Shown here one piece after another: positions 1-7,687 of a DNA stretch of 64,000 nucleotides. The position numbers and the translations under genes are program-made. The notes beneath the pieces are model-generated. The model had not been told where the DNA came from. It searched no databases and was given only the letters and a program-made list of their open reading frames with translations. How positions within the stretch are numbered: position 1 is the stretch's first letter; each line of letters starts with the position of its first letter. The DNA comes from UBA6244 sp965140775 (GTDB taxonomy: Bacteria > Bacteroidota > Bacteroidia > Bacteroidales > F082): NCBI GenBank assembly GCA_965140775.1, contig OZ223471.1, positions 3,534,001-3,598,000 of the forward strand, in the 5' to 3' direction.

Positions 1-1134
1 ATTGGTTCGCACTTTGGGAATATGCGGATCGTTGTAACTTACCAGCCCACCTTTGTGAGAAGTGATATCCATAATTTCCAAAGCAGGCGATTCTCGCTCA
101 TCGTTGATGTCCGGCTTATAAGCCACGCCTAAAAAGAGAACACTGCTTCCGTTCACGGATTTTTTATGTTTATTGAGTGCCGTAGCAATCTTAATATACA
201 TGTATTGAGGCATGCGCATATTGATATGTCCGGCGGCATGGATCATGCTGAGCTCGAAATCGTATTTTTTGGCTATATGCTCCAGGTAAAAAGGGTCGAG
301 AGGAATACAGTGGCCGCCAATGCCGGGGCCGGGATAAAAGGCCTGAAAGCCGAAAGGTTTGGTCTTGGCCGCTTCGATAACTTCCCAGATGTTAATATCC
401 ATTTTACCTGCCAACAGAGCTAATTCGTTGATAAGGCTGATGTTAATTAGACGGTAGGTATTCTCAAGGATTTTTACCATCTCCGATACGCGTGGAGAAC
501 TAACTTTATGAATACTGTCTATGGCTTTCAGGTAGAGGGCTTCTCCAATTTCTACACCATCATCGCTCATAGCTCCGAGAACTTTCGGGGTATTGCGGGT
601 ATGAAATTGTTTATTGCCGGGATCTACTCTTTCGGGTGAATAGGCCAACCAGAAATCAATTCCCTGTTTCAAACCACTCTCCTTTTTAATGATAGGAAGC
701 ATGAAGTCCTCAGTGGTAGTGGGATATGTAGTGGATTCGAGACTTACAAAAGTTCCTGCTTTCATATTCTGCCCAATATCCATACAAGCCGATTCGATGT
801 AGGACATATCGGGCTTACGGAACTTGTCCAGCGGCGTTGGGACAGCAATGATAAGGGCGTCACATTCTTTCATACGTGTGACATCTGTGGTAGCTTCCAA
901 TTTGAGTTTGTCAACAACCACTTCACGCAAAACAGCGTCACGAATGTCGCCAATGTAGTTGGTGCCTTGGTTGATAAGGTCAGCTTTTTCCTGGTTTTTT
1001 TCGAAGCCGATGACTTTGATGCCTGCTTCGGCAAAGTTGACTGCAAGAGGAAGGCCTACATAACCGAGGCCGATAATTCCGATGACTTCGGAATTGGATT
1101 TAATCTTCTCGAGAATGGTTTCTTTGTGGGTCAT
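1..1134 (-). CDS. UDP-sugar (nucleotide sugar) 6-dehydrogenase, WbpA/WecC-like, 3' end cut off
   Basis: NAD-dependent oxidation of a UDP-HexNAc or UDP-hexose to the uronic acid, supplying a sugar for capsule or O-antigen. I translated this by hand from the ATG whose complement is 1132-1134; the gene runs off the left edge, leaving 378 codons of a family usually about 430 long. The Rossmann motif GLGYVGLPLA lies at about residues 22-31. The conserved block PGPGIGGHCIPLDP is present, with the catalytic Cys at about residue 276 (bases 307-309), and the C-terminal domain begins with FLGVAYKPDINDERESPALE. These features define the UDP-glucose/GDP-mannose dehydrogenase family. The variant resembles UDP-N-acetylglucosamine 6-dehydrogenases, but the exact substrate cannot be read from sequence. 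It is probably part of a polysaccharide locus continuing to the left. Confidence 0.93.
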   Translation of the reverse strand, partial: MTHKETILEKIKSNSEVIGIIGLGYVGLPLAVNFAEAGIKVIGFEKNQEKADLINQGTNYIGDIRDAVLREVVVDKLKLEATTDVTRMKECDALIIAVPTPLDKFRKPDMSYIESACMDIGQNMKAGTFVSLESTTYPTTTEDFMLPIIKKESGLKQGIDFWLAYSPERVDPGNKQFHTRNTPKVLGAMSDDGVEIGEALYLKAIDSIHKVSSPRVSEMVKILENTYRLINISLINELALLAGKMDINIWEVIEAAKTKPFGFQAFYPGPGIGGHCIPLDPFYLEHIAKKYDFELSMIHAAGHINMRMPQYMYIKIATALNKHKKSVNGSSVLFLGVAYKPDINDERESPALEIMDITSHKGGLVSYNDPHIPKVRTN

Positions 1135-1239
1135 GGGTAATTAGTTATTAAAATATAAATTCTATTCATACTATTGGCCTTTGTGATACTCGGGCTCCAA
1201 TATATCTATTTTTTGCAAAAGGGGGTCAGCTATTTAGTG

Positions 1240-1755
1240 GTGTAATTAGATGATGATGGTTTTGTCATCGAATTGAACTAATTGGACGAATTGGGGGCAT
1301 CTAACATTCGTGTAATTCGTGTAATTCGATGATGATGGTTTTGTCATCGAATTGAACTAATTGGACGAATTGGGGGCATCTAACATTCGTGTAATTCGTG
1401 TAATTCGATGATGATGGTTTTGTCATCGAATTGATCGAATTGAACGAATTGGGGGCATCTAACATTCGTGTAATTCGTGTAATTCGATGATGATGGTTTT
1501 GTCATCGAATTGATCGAATTGAACGAATTGGGGGCATCTAACATTCGTGTAATTCGTGTAATTCGATGATGATGGTTTTGTCATCGAATTGATCGAATTG
1601 AACGAATTGGGGGCATCTAACATTCGTGTAATTCGTGTAATTCGATGATGATGGTTTTGTCATCGAATTGATCGAATTGGACGAATTGGGGGCATCTTTT
1701 TTCGTGTAATTCGTGTAATTCGATGATGATTTTTTGTTATCGAATAGAACGAATT
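1240..1755. repeat. Tandem array A of a 79-bp hairpin-forming repeat
   Basis: About 6.5 copies of a 79-bp unit fill the whole gap between the sugar dehydrogenase and the AbiEii gene. The landmark TTGGGGGCAT recurs at 1291, 1370, 1449, 1528, 1607 and 1686, an exact 79-bp spacing. Each unit holds an inverted repeat, AATTCGATGA then TCATCGAATT, separated by about 11 bases. The arms continue outward as degenerate 9-bp steps (AATTCGTGT versus GAATTGAAC), so each unit can fold into a long imperfect hairpin. The first and last copies are the most diverged. There is no coding potential and no variable spacer. Confidence 0.95.
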
Positions 1756-1777
1756 TAGCTCCATCAGTCCAAATTCC

Positions 1778-2401
1778 TTATGAGAGACTTTGATTATAGG
1801 TGGCTACGGCCTTGAGCAGGTGTGTTTTGACTTGAGACCAGGTAACCTCTTTGATCATTTCGATGCCCAAATCTGGTTCTGCATCTTCAAAATAGGTCAG
1901 GCTTTTAAGCACCAGGTATTCGGATCCATCATGATATTTTGTGGTATAAAAGTGCAACATTTCTTGAAGGGTGTAGGTTTGCAACAGAAAATACAGGTCA
2001 ATAAAATCTTTTTTACTTCCTCTGCCTGCAATTGCTGCTAGCTTCATGGCGGCGATATCCTCCATCGCTGCCAGCCTGATTTTATCCTCCAATAAGGGTT
2101 CGCGCAGCCACGGAAAGGAATAATTCACAAAATCTACCTTGATATCATTAATGGTAAATATGTTGATGTTTTTAGAACGTTTAAGTGTGGTTACCCGACT
2201 AAATTGTGAAAACAAATTTGATGTGTATATTTGCTCAAAGTCGATGTCACCAAAAAAATCAAGGTCGATGGACTTACGATGACCTAACTGTAATGCCAAT
2301 GCGGTACCTCCTGCTAACCTCATGGTTGCCAGATCGTCTTCCAGCATAAGGGTGTTCAGAAGTTCCAGTGTTGGGGTATCGATTGCTGATAATTGTAGCA
2401 T
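1778..2401 (-). CDS. AbiEii/AbiGii-type nucleotidyltransferase (toxin-like), 207 aa
   Basis: Putative nucleotidyltransferase of the AbiEii/AbiGii toxin family, which acts in type IV-like toxin-antitoxin and abortive-infection modules by modifying RNA with nucleotides. The signature region is at residues 30-50: AGGTALALQLGHRKSIDLDF, with the GG(T/S) loop at 31-33 and the metal-binding DLD at 46-48. The C-terminal half is helical, with a conserved-looking MKLAAIAGRGSKKDFIDLYF block typical of the family. The start codon lies inside the upstream gene (2356-2685), giving a 46-nt overlap and suggesting translational coupling. It sits between repeat arrays A and B. Family assignment is firm; whether it is toxic or defensive here is inference. 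Confidence 0.85.
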   Translation of the reverse strand: MLQLSAIDTPTLELLNTLMLEDDLATMRLAGGTALALQLGHRKSIDLDFFGDIDFEQIYTSNLFSQFSRVTTLKRSKNINIFTINDIKVDFVNYSFPWLREPLLEDKIRLAAMEDIAAMKLAAIAGRGSKKDFIDLYFLLQTYTLQEMLHFYTTKYHDGSEYLVLKSLTYFEDAEPDLGIEMIKEVTWSQVKTHLLKAVATYNQSLS

Positions 2402-2685
2402 CTAAAATCTTGTATGGGGGTCTGCGAGAGCAATGCAATAAATGAAAGCGCTTTTTTATCGAGTTCTCTGTATGTTGTTGACTCCCTGCCAATTTGCTCT
2501 ATACCGTAATATTGTTGAATCAGCTTCCAATCGTTCATCAGCCCGTATTCAAGCACTTGTTTAATGATGTAGGAACGATGAATATCCAAATCGAGTGTTG
2601 AGCGATCCACATCCCAAAAAAGATGTTTTGAGAATTGTTGTATTTGGGGTGGGATTGGCATTTTGGTTTCGGGTTTTTTTGTCAT
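2356..2685 (-). CDS. Small partner protein of the AbiEii-type gene (DUF6922-like, putative antitoxin)
   Basis: A 109-aa protein directly upstream of, and overlapping by 46 nt, the AbiEii-type nucleotidyltransferase. Residues 15-60 carry the pattern FSKHLFWDVDRSTLDLDIHR and YIIKQVLEYGLMNDWKLIQQ. I associate this with the DUF6922 family often found next to AbiEii-like genes in Bacteroidota; it replaces the usual AbiEi antitoxin. I chose the ATG at 2683-2685. An in-frame ATG 33 nt further up (2718) would translate repeat array B and add the low-complexity peptide MLPNSSNSINS. The gene therefore begins exactly at the edge of the array, which may supply or disturb its promoter. The antitoxin role is inferred from position only. 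Confidence 0.7.
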   Translation of the reverse strand: MTKKPETKMPIPPQIQQFSKHLFWDVDRSTLDLDIHRSYIIKQVLEYGLMNDWKLIQQYYGIEQIGRESTTYRELDKKALSFIALLSQTPIQDFRCYNYQQSIPQHWNF

Positions 2686-2914
2686 CGAATTAATCGAATT
2701 GGACGAATTGGGGAGCATCTATTCTTTCGTGTAATTCGTGGAATTAGATGATGAAGGTTTTGTCATCGAATTAATCGAATTGGACGAATTGGGGAGCATC
2801 TATTCTTTCGTGTAATTCGTGGAATTAGATGATGATGGTTTTGTCATCGAATTGAACGAATTGGACGAATTGGGGAGCATCTATTCTTTCGTGTAATTCG
2901 TGGAATTAGATGAT
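2681..2914. repeat. Tandem array B of the 81-bp form of the hairpin repeat
   Basis: About three copies of an 81-bp version of the array A repeat. The landmark GGGGAGCAT recurs at 2710, 2791 and 2872, an 81-bp period. The unit again pairs an ATGATGATGG loop region with TCATCGAATT, but its left arm reads TGGAATTAGATGA instead of TGTAATTCGATGA. That makes the hairpin less perfect than in array A. It abuts the start of the DUF6922-like gene and the 3' end of the GxxExxY gene. Confidence 0.93.
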
Positions 2915-2927
2915 TAATTCATCGTTT

Positions 2928-3302
2928 TCAGAGTCGGATTAAGCGTTTTGATTCAAGGCTTTCCGCTCCGAAGTTAATCAATATCCCCAATTTTAGTCCC
3001 GTTGCTTTCAGGTAATTGATAACTTGGGATTCGTGAACGCTGCTTAACTCGCTTACGGCCTTGATTTCAACAATTATTTTATTGTAGCAGACAAAATCAG
3101 ACTTGTAATATTTTGATAGTGTTCTATTTTTGTATTTGATCTCAAGTTGTGCTTCTGAAAGATATGGAATTTCCTTCTCGTCAAATTCTAACGCCAGCGC
3201 CTCTTGGTACACGGCTTCAAGAAAACCACTACCGAGCTCTCTGTGAACTTCCATAGCTGCTCCTATTATTTTATAGGATTCGTCTTTGTAGATTATCTGC
3301 AT
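2928..3302 (-). CDS. GxxExxY protein (PD-(D/E)XK superfamily), 124 aa
   Basis: Member of the GxxExxY family, small proteins of the PD-(D/E)XK nuclease superfamily that are common and often multicopy in Bacteroidota and have no settled function. The name-giving motif is G26-F-L-E29-A-V-Y32. The nuclease-like core follows as D69, then E79-I-K81 within the strand IIVEIKA. Length is normal for the family (about 120-130 aa) and the N-terminus MQIIYKDESYKIIGAAMEVH is a typical full start. It lies between arrays B and C as an isolated minus-strand gene. Family assignment is firm; nuclease activity is possible but unproven. Confidence 0.9.
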   Translation of the reverse strand: MQIIYKDESYKIIGAAMEVHRELGSGFLEAVYQEALALEFDEKEIPYLSEAQLEIKYKNRTLSKYYKSDFVCYNKIIVEIKAVSELSSVHESQVINYLKATGLKLGILINFGAESLESKRLIRL

Positions 3303-3331
3303 GAGGTTTTGATCAGCTTATTGGGTGATTT

Positions 3332-3672
3332 TTTGTCATCGAATTGGACGAATTGGGGAGCTTCTATTCTTTCGTGTAATTCGTGTAATTAGATGAGGAT
3401 TTTTTGTCATCAAATTGAACGAATTAGACGAATTGGGGAGCATCTATTCTTTCGTGTAATTCGTGGAATTAGATGATGATGGTTTTGTCATCGAATTGAA
3501 CGAATTAGACGAATTGGGGAGCATCTATTCTTTCGTGTAATTCGTGGAATTAGATGATGATGGTTTTGTCATCGAATTGAACGAATTGGACGAATTGGGG
3601 AGCTTCTATTCTTTCGTGTAATTCGTGGAATTAGATGATGATGGTTTTGTCATCGAATTGAACGAATTGGGC
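3332..3672. repeat. Tandem array C of the 81-bp hairpin repeat
   Basis: About four copies, with GGGGAG landmarks at 3355, 3435, 3516 and 3597 (spacing 80, 81, 81). The units match those in array B and vary at a few positions (AATTAGACG versus AATTGGACG, GCATC versus GCTTC). The last unit breaks off at about 3672 into unrelated sequence. From 3673 to 3965 I see no gene or further repeat. Confidence 0.93.
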
Positions 3673-3965
3673 ATCAGGGTCTAGTGGTCTATTCACCAGC
3701 GTCTTGCGGTGGTGATCCGTAAGTATAAATGGGTAATAGTAGAATCTGCTGCCGACGGGTTCTCACCATTATTTATCATGACATTTACAGGATACCATTT
3801 CATTGAACCTCTTCCCGTATCCCTTCGTCACCTTCCTCCCCAACACAGCTTCGCCTTCTAAGTCCCATTACATTGCAGTAAAGAACTGTTTTTGTGGTGT
3901 TTATGTCATTCGCGCCGAGGGGTGCTTTTTGGGGTATTTTCACCCTTTTTCACCCAAACGGCCTG

Positions 3966-4502
3966 TTATTCTTGTTTCCAGATCAGGAGTTTTGGTTCGT
4001 TGGGATGTTGTTCAACAAACCGGGCAAACTCACTGATGGAGTATAGTAAAAACCTGATTTTCCGTTTCAACAACGATTCTGCCTTGGAGGTAAGTTCCAT
4101 GAGGTAACTTACGTCGATGTCCTCACCCACAATCCACAAATCGAGGATGTCGCTGTCGGTGCCTTTGGCCAAATCGCCTACCAGATATACCTCACTCAGG
4201 TTACCTATGTGGTCGAGGACTTTTTCTATGAGTCGGTCGATGCCCACATATTTCAACAGCAAACTGTTGATGTCGCTAAAGAGGGGGTGACGGGTATTGG
4301 CCCTAAATACTTTCCTATTGCTTTCGGATGTTGAGCTTAACAGGCCGGCGGTTTCAAACCTGTTGAGTTCTTGCCTTATGGCGTTGGAACTTTCGCCAAA
4401 TTCAGTTTCCAGACCACGCAAATAACCTGTACTGGAGGAGTTCAGGAAGAACTTCAACATAAGCTTTATTCGTGTTTTGGAGGTAATGAGGGCTTCGAGC
4501 AT
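3966..4502 (-). CDS. Winged-helix regulator with C-terminal nucleotidyltransferase-like domain
   Basis: A 178-aa protein. Residues 1-75 form an ArsR/MarR-like winged helix: MLEALITSKTRIKLMLKFFL, then an EFGESSNAIRQELNRFETAG recognition-helix region. The C-terminal half contains VYLVGDLAKGTDSDILDLWI, which resembles the G-x(n)-D-x-D core of minimal nucleotidyltransferases, though the usual GS is GD. I chose the ATG at 4500-4502; the longer reading frame would need a TTG at 4520. Such proteins often sit at the head of capsule or O-antigen loci in Bacteroidota. That fits the nucleotide-sugar dehydrogenase further along the same strand. A regulatory role in polysaccharide expression is inference. 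Confidence 0.72.
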   Translation of the reverse strand: MLEALITSKTRIKLMLKFFLNSSSTGYLRGLETEFGESSNAIRQELNRFETAGLLSSTSESNRKVFRANTRHPLFSDINSLLLKYVGIDRLIEKVLDHIGNLSEVYLVGDLAKGTDSDILDLWIVGEDIDVSYLMELTSKAESLLKRKIRFLLYSISEFARFVEQHPNEPKLLIWKQE

Positions 4503-5081
4503 AAAAACGTTTATAGGCAAATTGTGCTACCGGATGAAACTGACTGGATCGATATTTGAAATGAAAGCAACATACAGGCAAACTGTCAATCGGGTTAATA
4601 TTGAGTAGCAAATGTACTCAATCTTTGTTTAATTGCAAGCAAAGAACAGATTTTTTATCAAGTTTTTTGTTAACGGTATGTTAAGCCTCAAGTCGTTGCT
4701 TGTATATGGTTGGTTTTCTGAAATCTATATCTCTTTTGAAGTTGGGCGTAAAAACCTGACAGGTTTGAAAGCGGAGCATTTCATGATTTCTTGTTTGAAA
4801 AGGTGTGCATTTGAAATGATGGTGGAATACCCACACGTTACATTCCGATGACGATCGGAAGGAGGGGTAGCGCCGTTGTAGGCTCTACTTTTTCAAGCGT
4901 GGACGCTTGATGCAGAGGCGGGTTAAACCTGACAGGTTTTAAAAACCTGTCAGGTTTTTCATCAAGGGTGGACGCTTGAAGCGGAGGTGTGTTGGATGCG
5001 CATTTAACGAAAGTTAAGACCAACTTAAACCACAGATTCATTTCTTTATTTATTTTTACACTTTATCTCAAACAAGGAAAG
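4503..5081. repeat. Gene-free stretch with dispersed palindromic repeats
   Basis: No gene is supported here between the divergent neighbours. It contains the palindromic 15-mer AAACCTGACAGGTTT at 4752-4766 and again at 4925-4939, where it is followed by its complement-pairing copy AAACCTGTCAGGTTT at 4943-4957, giving a 15-bp stem. It also contains two copies of CAAGCGTGGACGCTTG (exact at 4894-4909, one-base variant at 4963-4978), each a 5-6 bp stem with a four-base loop. Both families recur elsewhere in the window (18.5 kb, 45.5 kb, 55.0 kb, 62.9 kb). Confidence 0.85.
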
Positions 5082-5594
5082 ATGCCGGGAAAGAAAGTGA
5101 TGAAACATCTGTTTTTGGTGAGGCATGGCAGGGCTTCGCAGGGTGATTTGGGTATGTCGGACAAGGAAAGACCTTTGGAAACCCGTGGATTTACAGAAAC
5201 CCGGGAACTTACTAAAAAACTTGTTTATGAAGGTGTTACACCCAACGCCATCATTGGCAGCACAGCGGTTCGAGCCCGTCAAACGGCCATGGAAATGGCT
5301 GAGACCTTCGGTTTTCCGCCGGAAAAGATTCAATGGGAAAATGCCCTGTATCTTGGCCATGAAGACAACTTGCTGGACATCCTGATGGGTGTTTCCGACG
5401 ATGTAGATTCGGTAATTTTGGTAGCACATAATCCCGGAATCACCGACCTGGCCAACCTTTTTCTGAATCCACCCATGGAAGCCATGCCTCCTTCTGCCAT
5501 CGTTGCATTGCAATTCCAACTGAAACATTGGCATGAGTTGCCGGGCAATAGAGCCAAAACCATCCGGATATTGACACCGAACTCCTTGTATTAA
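5082..5594 (+). CDS. SixA-like histidine phosphatase, 170 aa
   Basis: Histidine phosphatase superfamily protein similar to SixA phosphohistidine phosphatases. The catalytic RHG triad is at residues 14-16 (LFLVRHGRAS). The second conserved arginine lies in STAVRARQTA, and the second catalytic histidine in ILVAHNPGIT. Length is normal for the SixA group. The start at 5082 is preceded by AAGGAAAG, a possible ribosome binding site; an ATG at 5100 is equally plausible. An ATG at 4989 is unlikely because it would add a 31-residue tail with no family match. It lies 35 bp ahead of polyphosphate kinase on the same strand. Its substrate is unknown; SixA acts on phosphohistidine of histidine phosphotransfer proteins. 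Confidence 0.85.
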   Translation: MPGKKVMKHLFLVRHGRASQGDLGMSDKERPLETRGFTETRELTKKLVYEGVTPNAIIGSTAVRARQTAMEMAETFGFPPEKIQWENALYLGHEDNLLDILMGVSDDVDSVILVAHNPGITDLANLFLNPPMEAMPPSAIVALQFQLKHWHELPGNRAKTIRILTPNSLY

Positions 5595-5629
5595 ACTATT
5601 TCCAACTACATTGCAAAAAGTTATCTCCA

Positions 5630-7687
5630 ATGAACCGACCTAAAACCCTAATTAACAGAGAAGTATCATGGCTTGAATTTAACGAACGTGTACTGCAGGA
5701 AGCCATGGACGAAACCAATCCCATCATCGAACGTCTGAAGTTTCTGGGGATCTTTTCCAGCAACCGCGATGAGTTTTTCCGTGTACGTGTGGCCACCCTC
5801 AAACGAATGGCACAAGTGGAAAAAATGGGTGAGGAATACAGCGAATCGCCCCGAAAAGTACTGGATCAGGTGTTGAAAATTGTAGCCGAACAAGAAAAAA
5901 CCTACACCGACACCTATATCGCCATCAAACAGGAACTGGAAAAAAAACATATCTTTTTCGTGGACGACACCCAACTGGATACTTCACAGGGAAAGTTTGT
6001 CCACCAGTTTTTTCAAAACAGTGTCCGCCCCATTCTTTTCCCCATCATGTTGCGCAGTTTGCACAATCCCGATTCGCTGGACGACAACGCCATTTACCTG
6101 ACCATCATTTTGAAAGATTCTTCGGGAGAAATGAAGGAAGACTACGCCCTGATTAAAGTGCCTTCGGATACCATCTCGCGGTTTTTGGTGCTTCCCTCCA
6201 AGGAAAACAACAAATATGTGATGTTTTTGGATGATGTGATTCGTTACAACCTGGGCGAAATTTTTAGTCCCTTTGGTTTCGACACCTTCGAATCGTTTAC
6301 CATCAAGTTTACCCGCGATGCTGAGCTGGACATCGACAACGACATTTCCAAAAGCTTTATGGAACAGATGAGCGACAGCATCAAAAAGCGAAAAAAAGGA
6401 GTGCCCGTGAGGTTTGTTTACGATAAAAACATCCCTGAAAAGCTACTCACTCCACTACTCAACTACCTGAACATCACCATAGAAGACCATTTACGTGGTG
6501 GTGGCAGGTACCATAACTTCAAAGATTTCATGGACTTCCCCAAGTTGGGCATGAAAAATCTGGTGAACGAAAAAGTGAAACCCCTCACCCACCCCAGACT
6601 CCACTCGCGGACCAGCATTATTTCTGCCATCGCACAAGGGGATATCCTCCTGCACTTTCCCTACCAATCATTTCAGTATATTGTGGACTTGCTACGGGAA
6701 GCTTCCATCGATCCCAAGGTGAGGGCCATCAAAATGACCTTTTATCGGGCCGCACGCGATTCAAACGTGATCAACGCCCTCATAAACGCTGCCAGAAATG
6801 GCAAAAGTGTCACGGTATTTTTGGAAATTCAAGCACGTTTCGACGAAAAGGCCAACATCTACTGGACCCGGAAACTACGTGAAGAAGGCGTGACCATCAT
6901 CAAAACCCTACCCGGTTATAAAGTACATGCCAAGTTGCTGCTTATCAGAAGAAAAGAAAGCAACAAAAATGTGTATTATGCCAATATCAGCACCGGTAAC
7001 TTCAACGAATCAACGGCACGTATCTATTCCGACGACAGTCTGCTCACCGCCAACCAGGACATTGCCAACGAGGTGAATATGTTGTTTCATTTGTTTGAGT
7101 CGCCCTACACCCCTCCCCGATTCGAGCACCTCACCGTGGCTCCGTACCACATGCGCAAGCGGTTGATCAAACTACTCAATCAGGAAATCACCAACGCCAA
7201 AGCCGGCAAGGAAGCCTGGGTGGTGATAAAAATTAACAACCTGGTGGACAACAAGATTACGCGCAAGCTATACCAGGCATCACAGGCCGGAGTGAAAATT
7301 CAGATCATCTGTCGTGGTATCTGCATTCTGGTACCGCAAGTACCCGGACTTAGCGACAACATCGAGGTGATTGGCATTGTGGATAAATTTTTGGAACATG
7401 CACGTGTATTGGTATTTGCCAATGGAGGAAACCCCAAATTTTATCTGGCTTCCGCCGACTGGATGATTCGCAACTTCGACCATCGTTTTGAGGTGATTTG
7501 TCCGGTGTACGACCCCGAGTTAAAACAAGAACTTTGGGATATGCTTCAAATACAACTCAACGATAACTGCAAAGCACGGTTGGTAAACAGGGTTCCGAAA
7601 AACCAATACAAAACCAACGACAACCCCAAACGAATCAGGTCGCAGGTTGAGATTTACAATTACTTGAAAAATAAAAATCAATCATGA
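5630..7687 (+). CDS. ppk1: Polyphosphate kinase 1
   Basis: Reversibly transfers the terminal phosphate of ATP to long-chain polyphosphate. At 685 aa it is full length for PPK1. The N-terminal domain opens with INREVSWLEFNERVL, a family signature. The phosphorylated histidine is about residue 433, in YKVHAKLLLI, and the second catalytic histidine about residue 590, in FLEHARVLVF. These match His435 and His592 of the E. coli enzyme. The domain order is N-terminal, head, then two phospholipase D-like C-terminal domains. Its stop overlaps the start of the TPR gene by four bases (ATGA, 7684-7687), so the two are probably co-translated. Confidence 0.98.
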   Translation: MNRPKTLINREVSWLEFNERVLQEAMDETNPIIERLKFLGIFSSNRDEFFRVRVATLKRMAQVEKMGEEYSESPRKVLDQVLKIVAEQEKTYTDTYIAIKQELEKKHIFFVDDTQLDTSQGKFVHQFFQNSVRPILFPIMLRSLHNPDSLDDNAIYLTIILKDSSGEMKEDYALIKVPSDTISRFLVLPSKENNKYVMFLDDVIRYNLGEIFSPFGFDTFESFTIKFTRDAELDIDNDISKSFMEQMSDSIKKRKKGVPVRFVYDKNIPEKLLTPLLNYLNITIEDHLRGGGRYHNFKDFMDFPKLGMKNLVNEKVKPLTHPRLHSRTSIISAIAQGDILLHFPYQSFQYIVDLLREASIDPKVRAIKMTFYRAARDSNVINALINAARNGKSVTVFLEIQARFDEKANIYWTRKLREEGVTIIKTLPGYKVHAKLLLIRRKESNKNVYYANISTGNFNESTARIYSDDSLLTANQDIANEVNMLFHLFESPYTPPRFEHLTVAPYHMRKRLIKLLNQEITNAKAGKEAWVVIKINNLVDNKITRKLYQASQAGVKIQIICRGICILVPQVPGLSDNIEVIGIVDKFLEHARVLVFANGGNPKFYLASADWMIRNFDHRFEVICPVYDPELKQELWDMLQIQLNDNCKARLVNRVPKNQYKTNDNPKRIRSQVEIYNYLKNKNQS

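Noticed and set aside
1240..3672. Possible CRISPR arrays
   Set aside because: Units repeat in full at 79-81 bp with no variable spacers, and no cas genes are present.
3803..4036. Plus-strand 77-codon frame left of the winged-helix gene
   Set aside because: No family match; part of it is antisense to the end of the winged-helix/nucleotidyltransferase gene.
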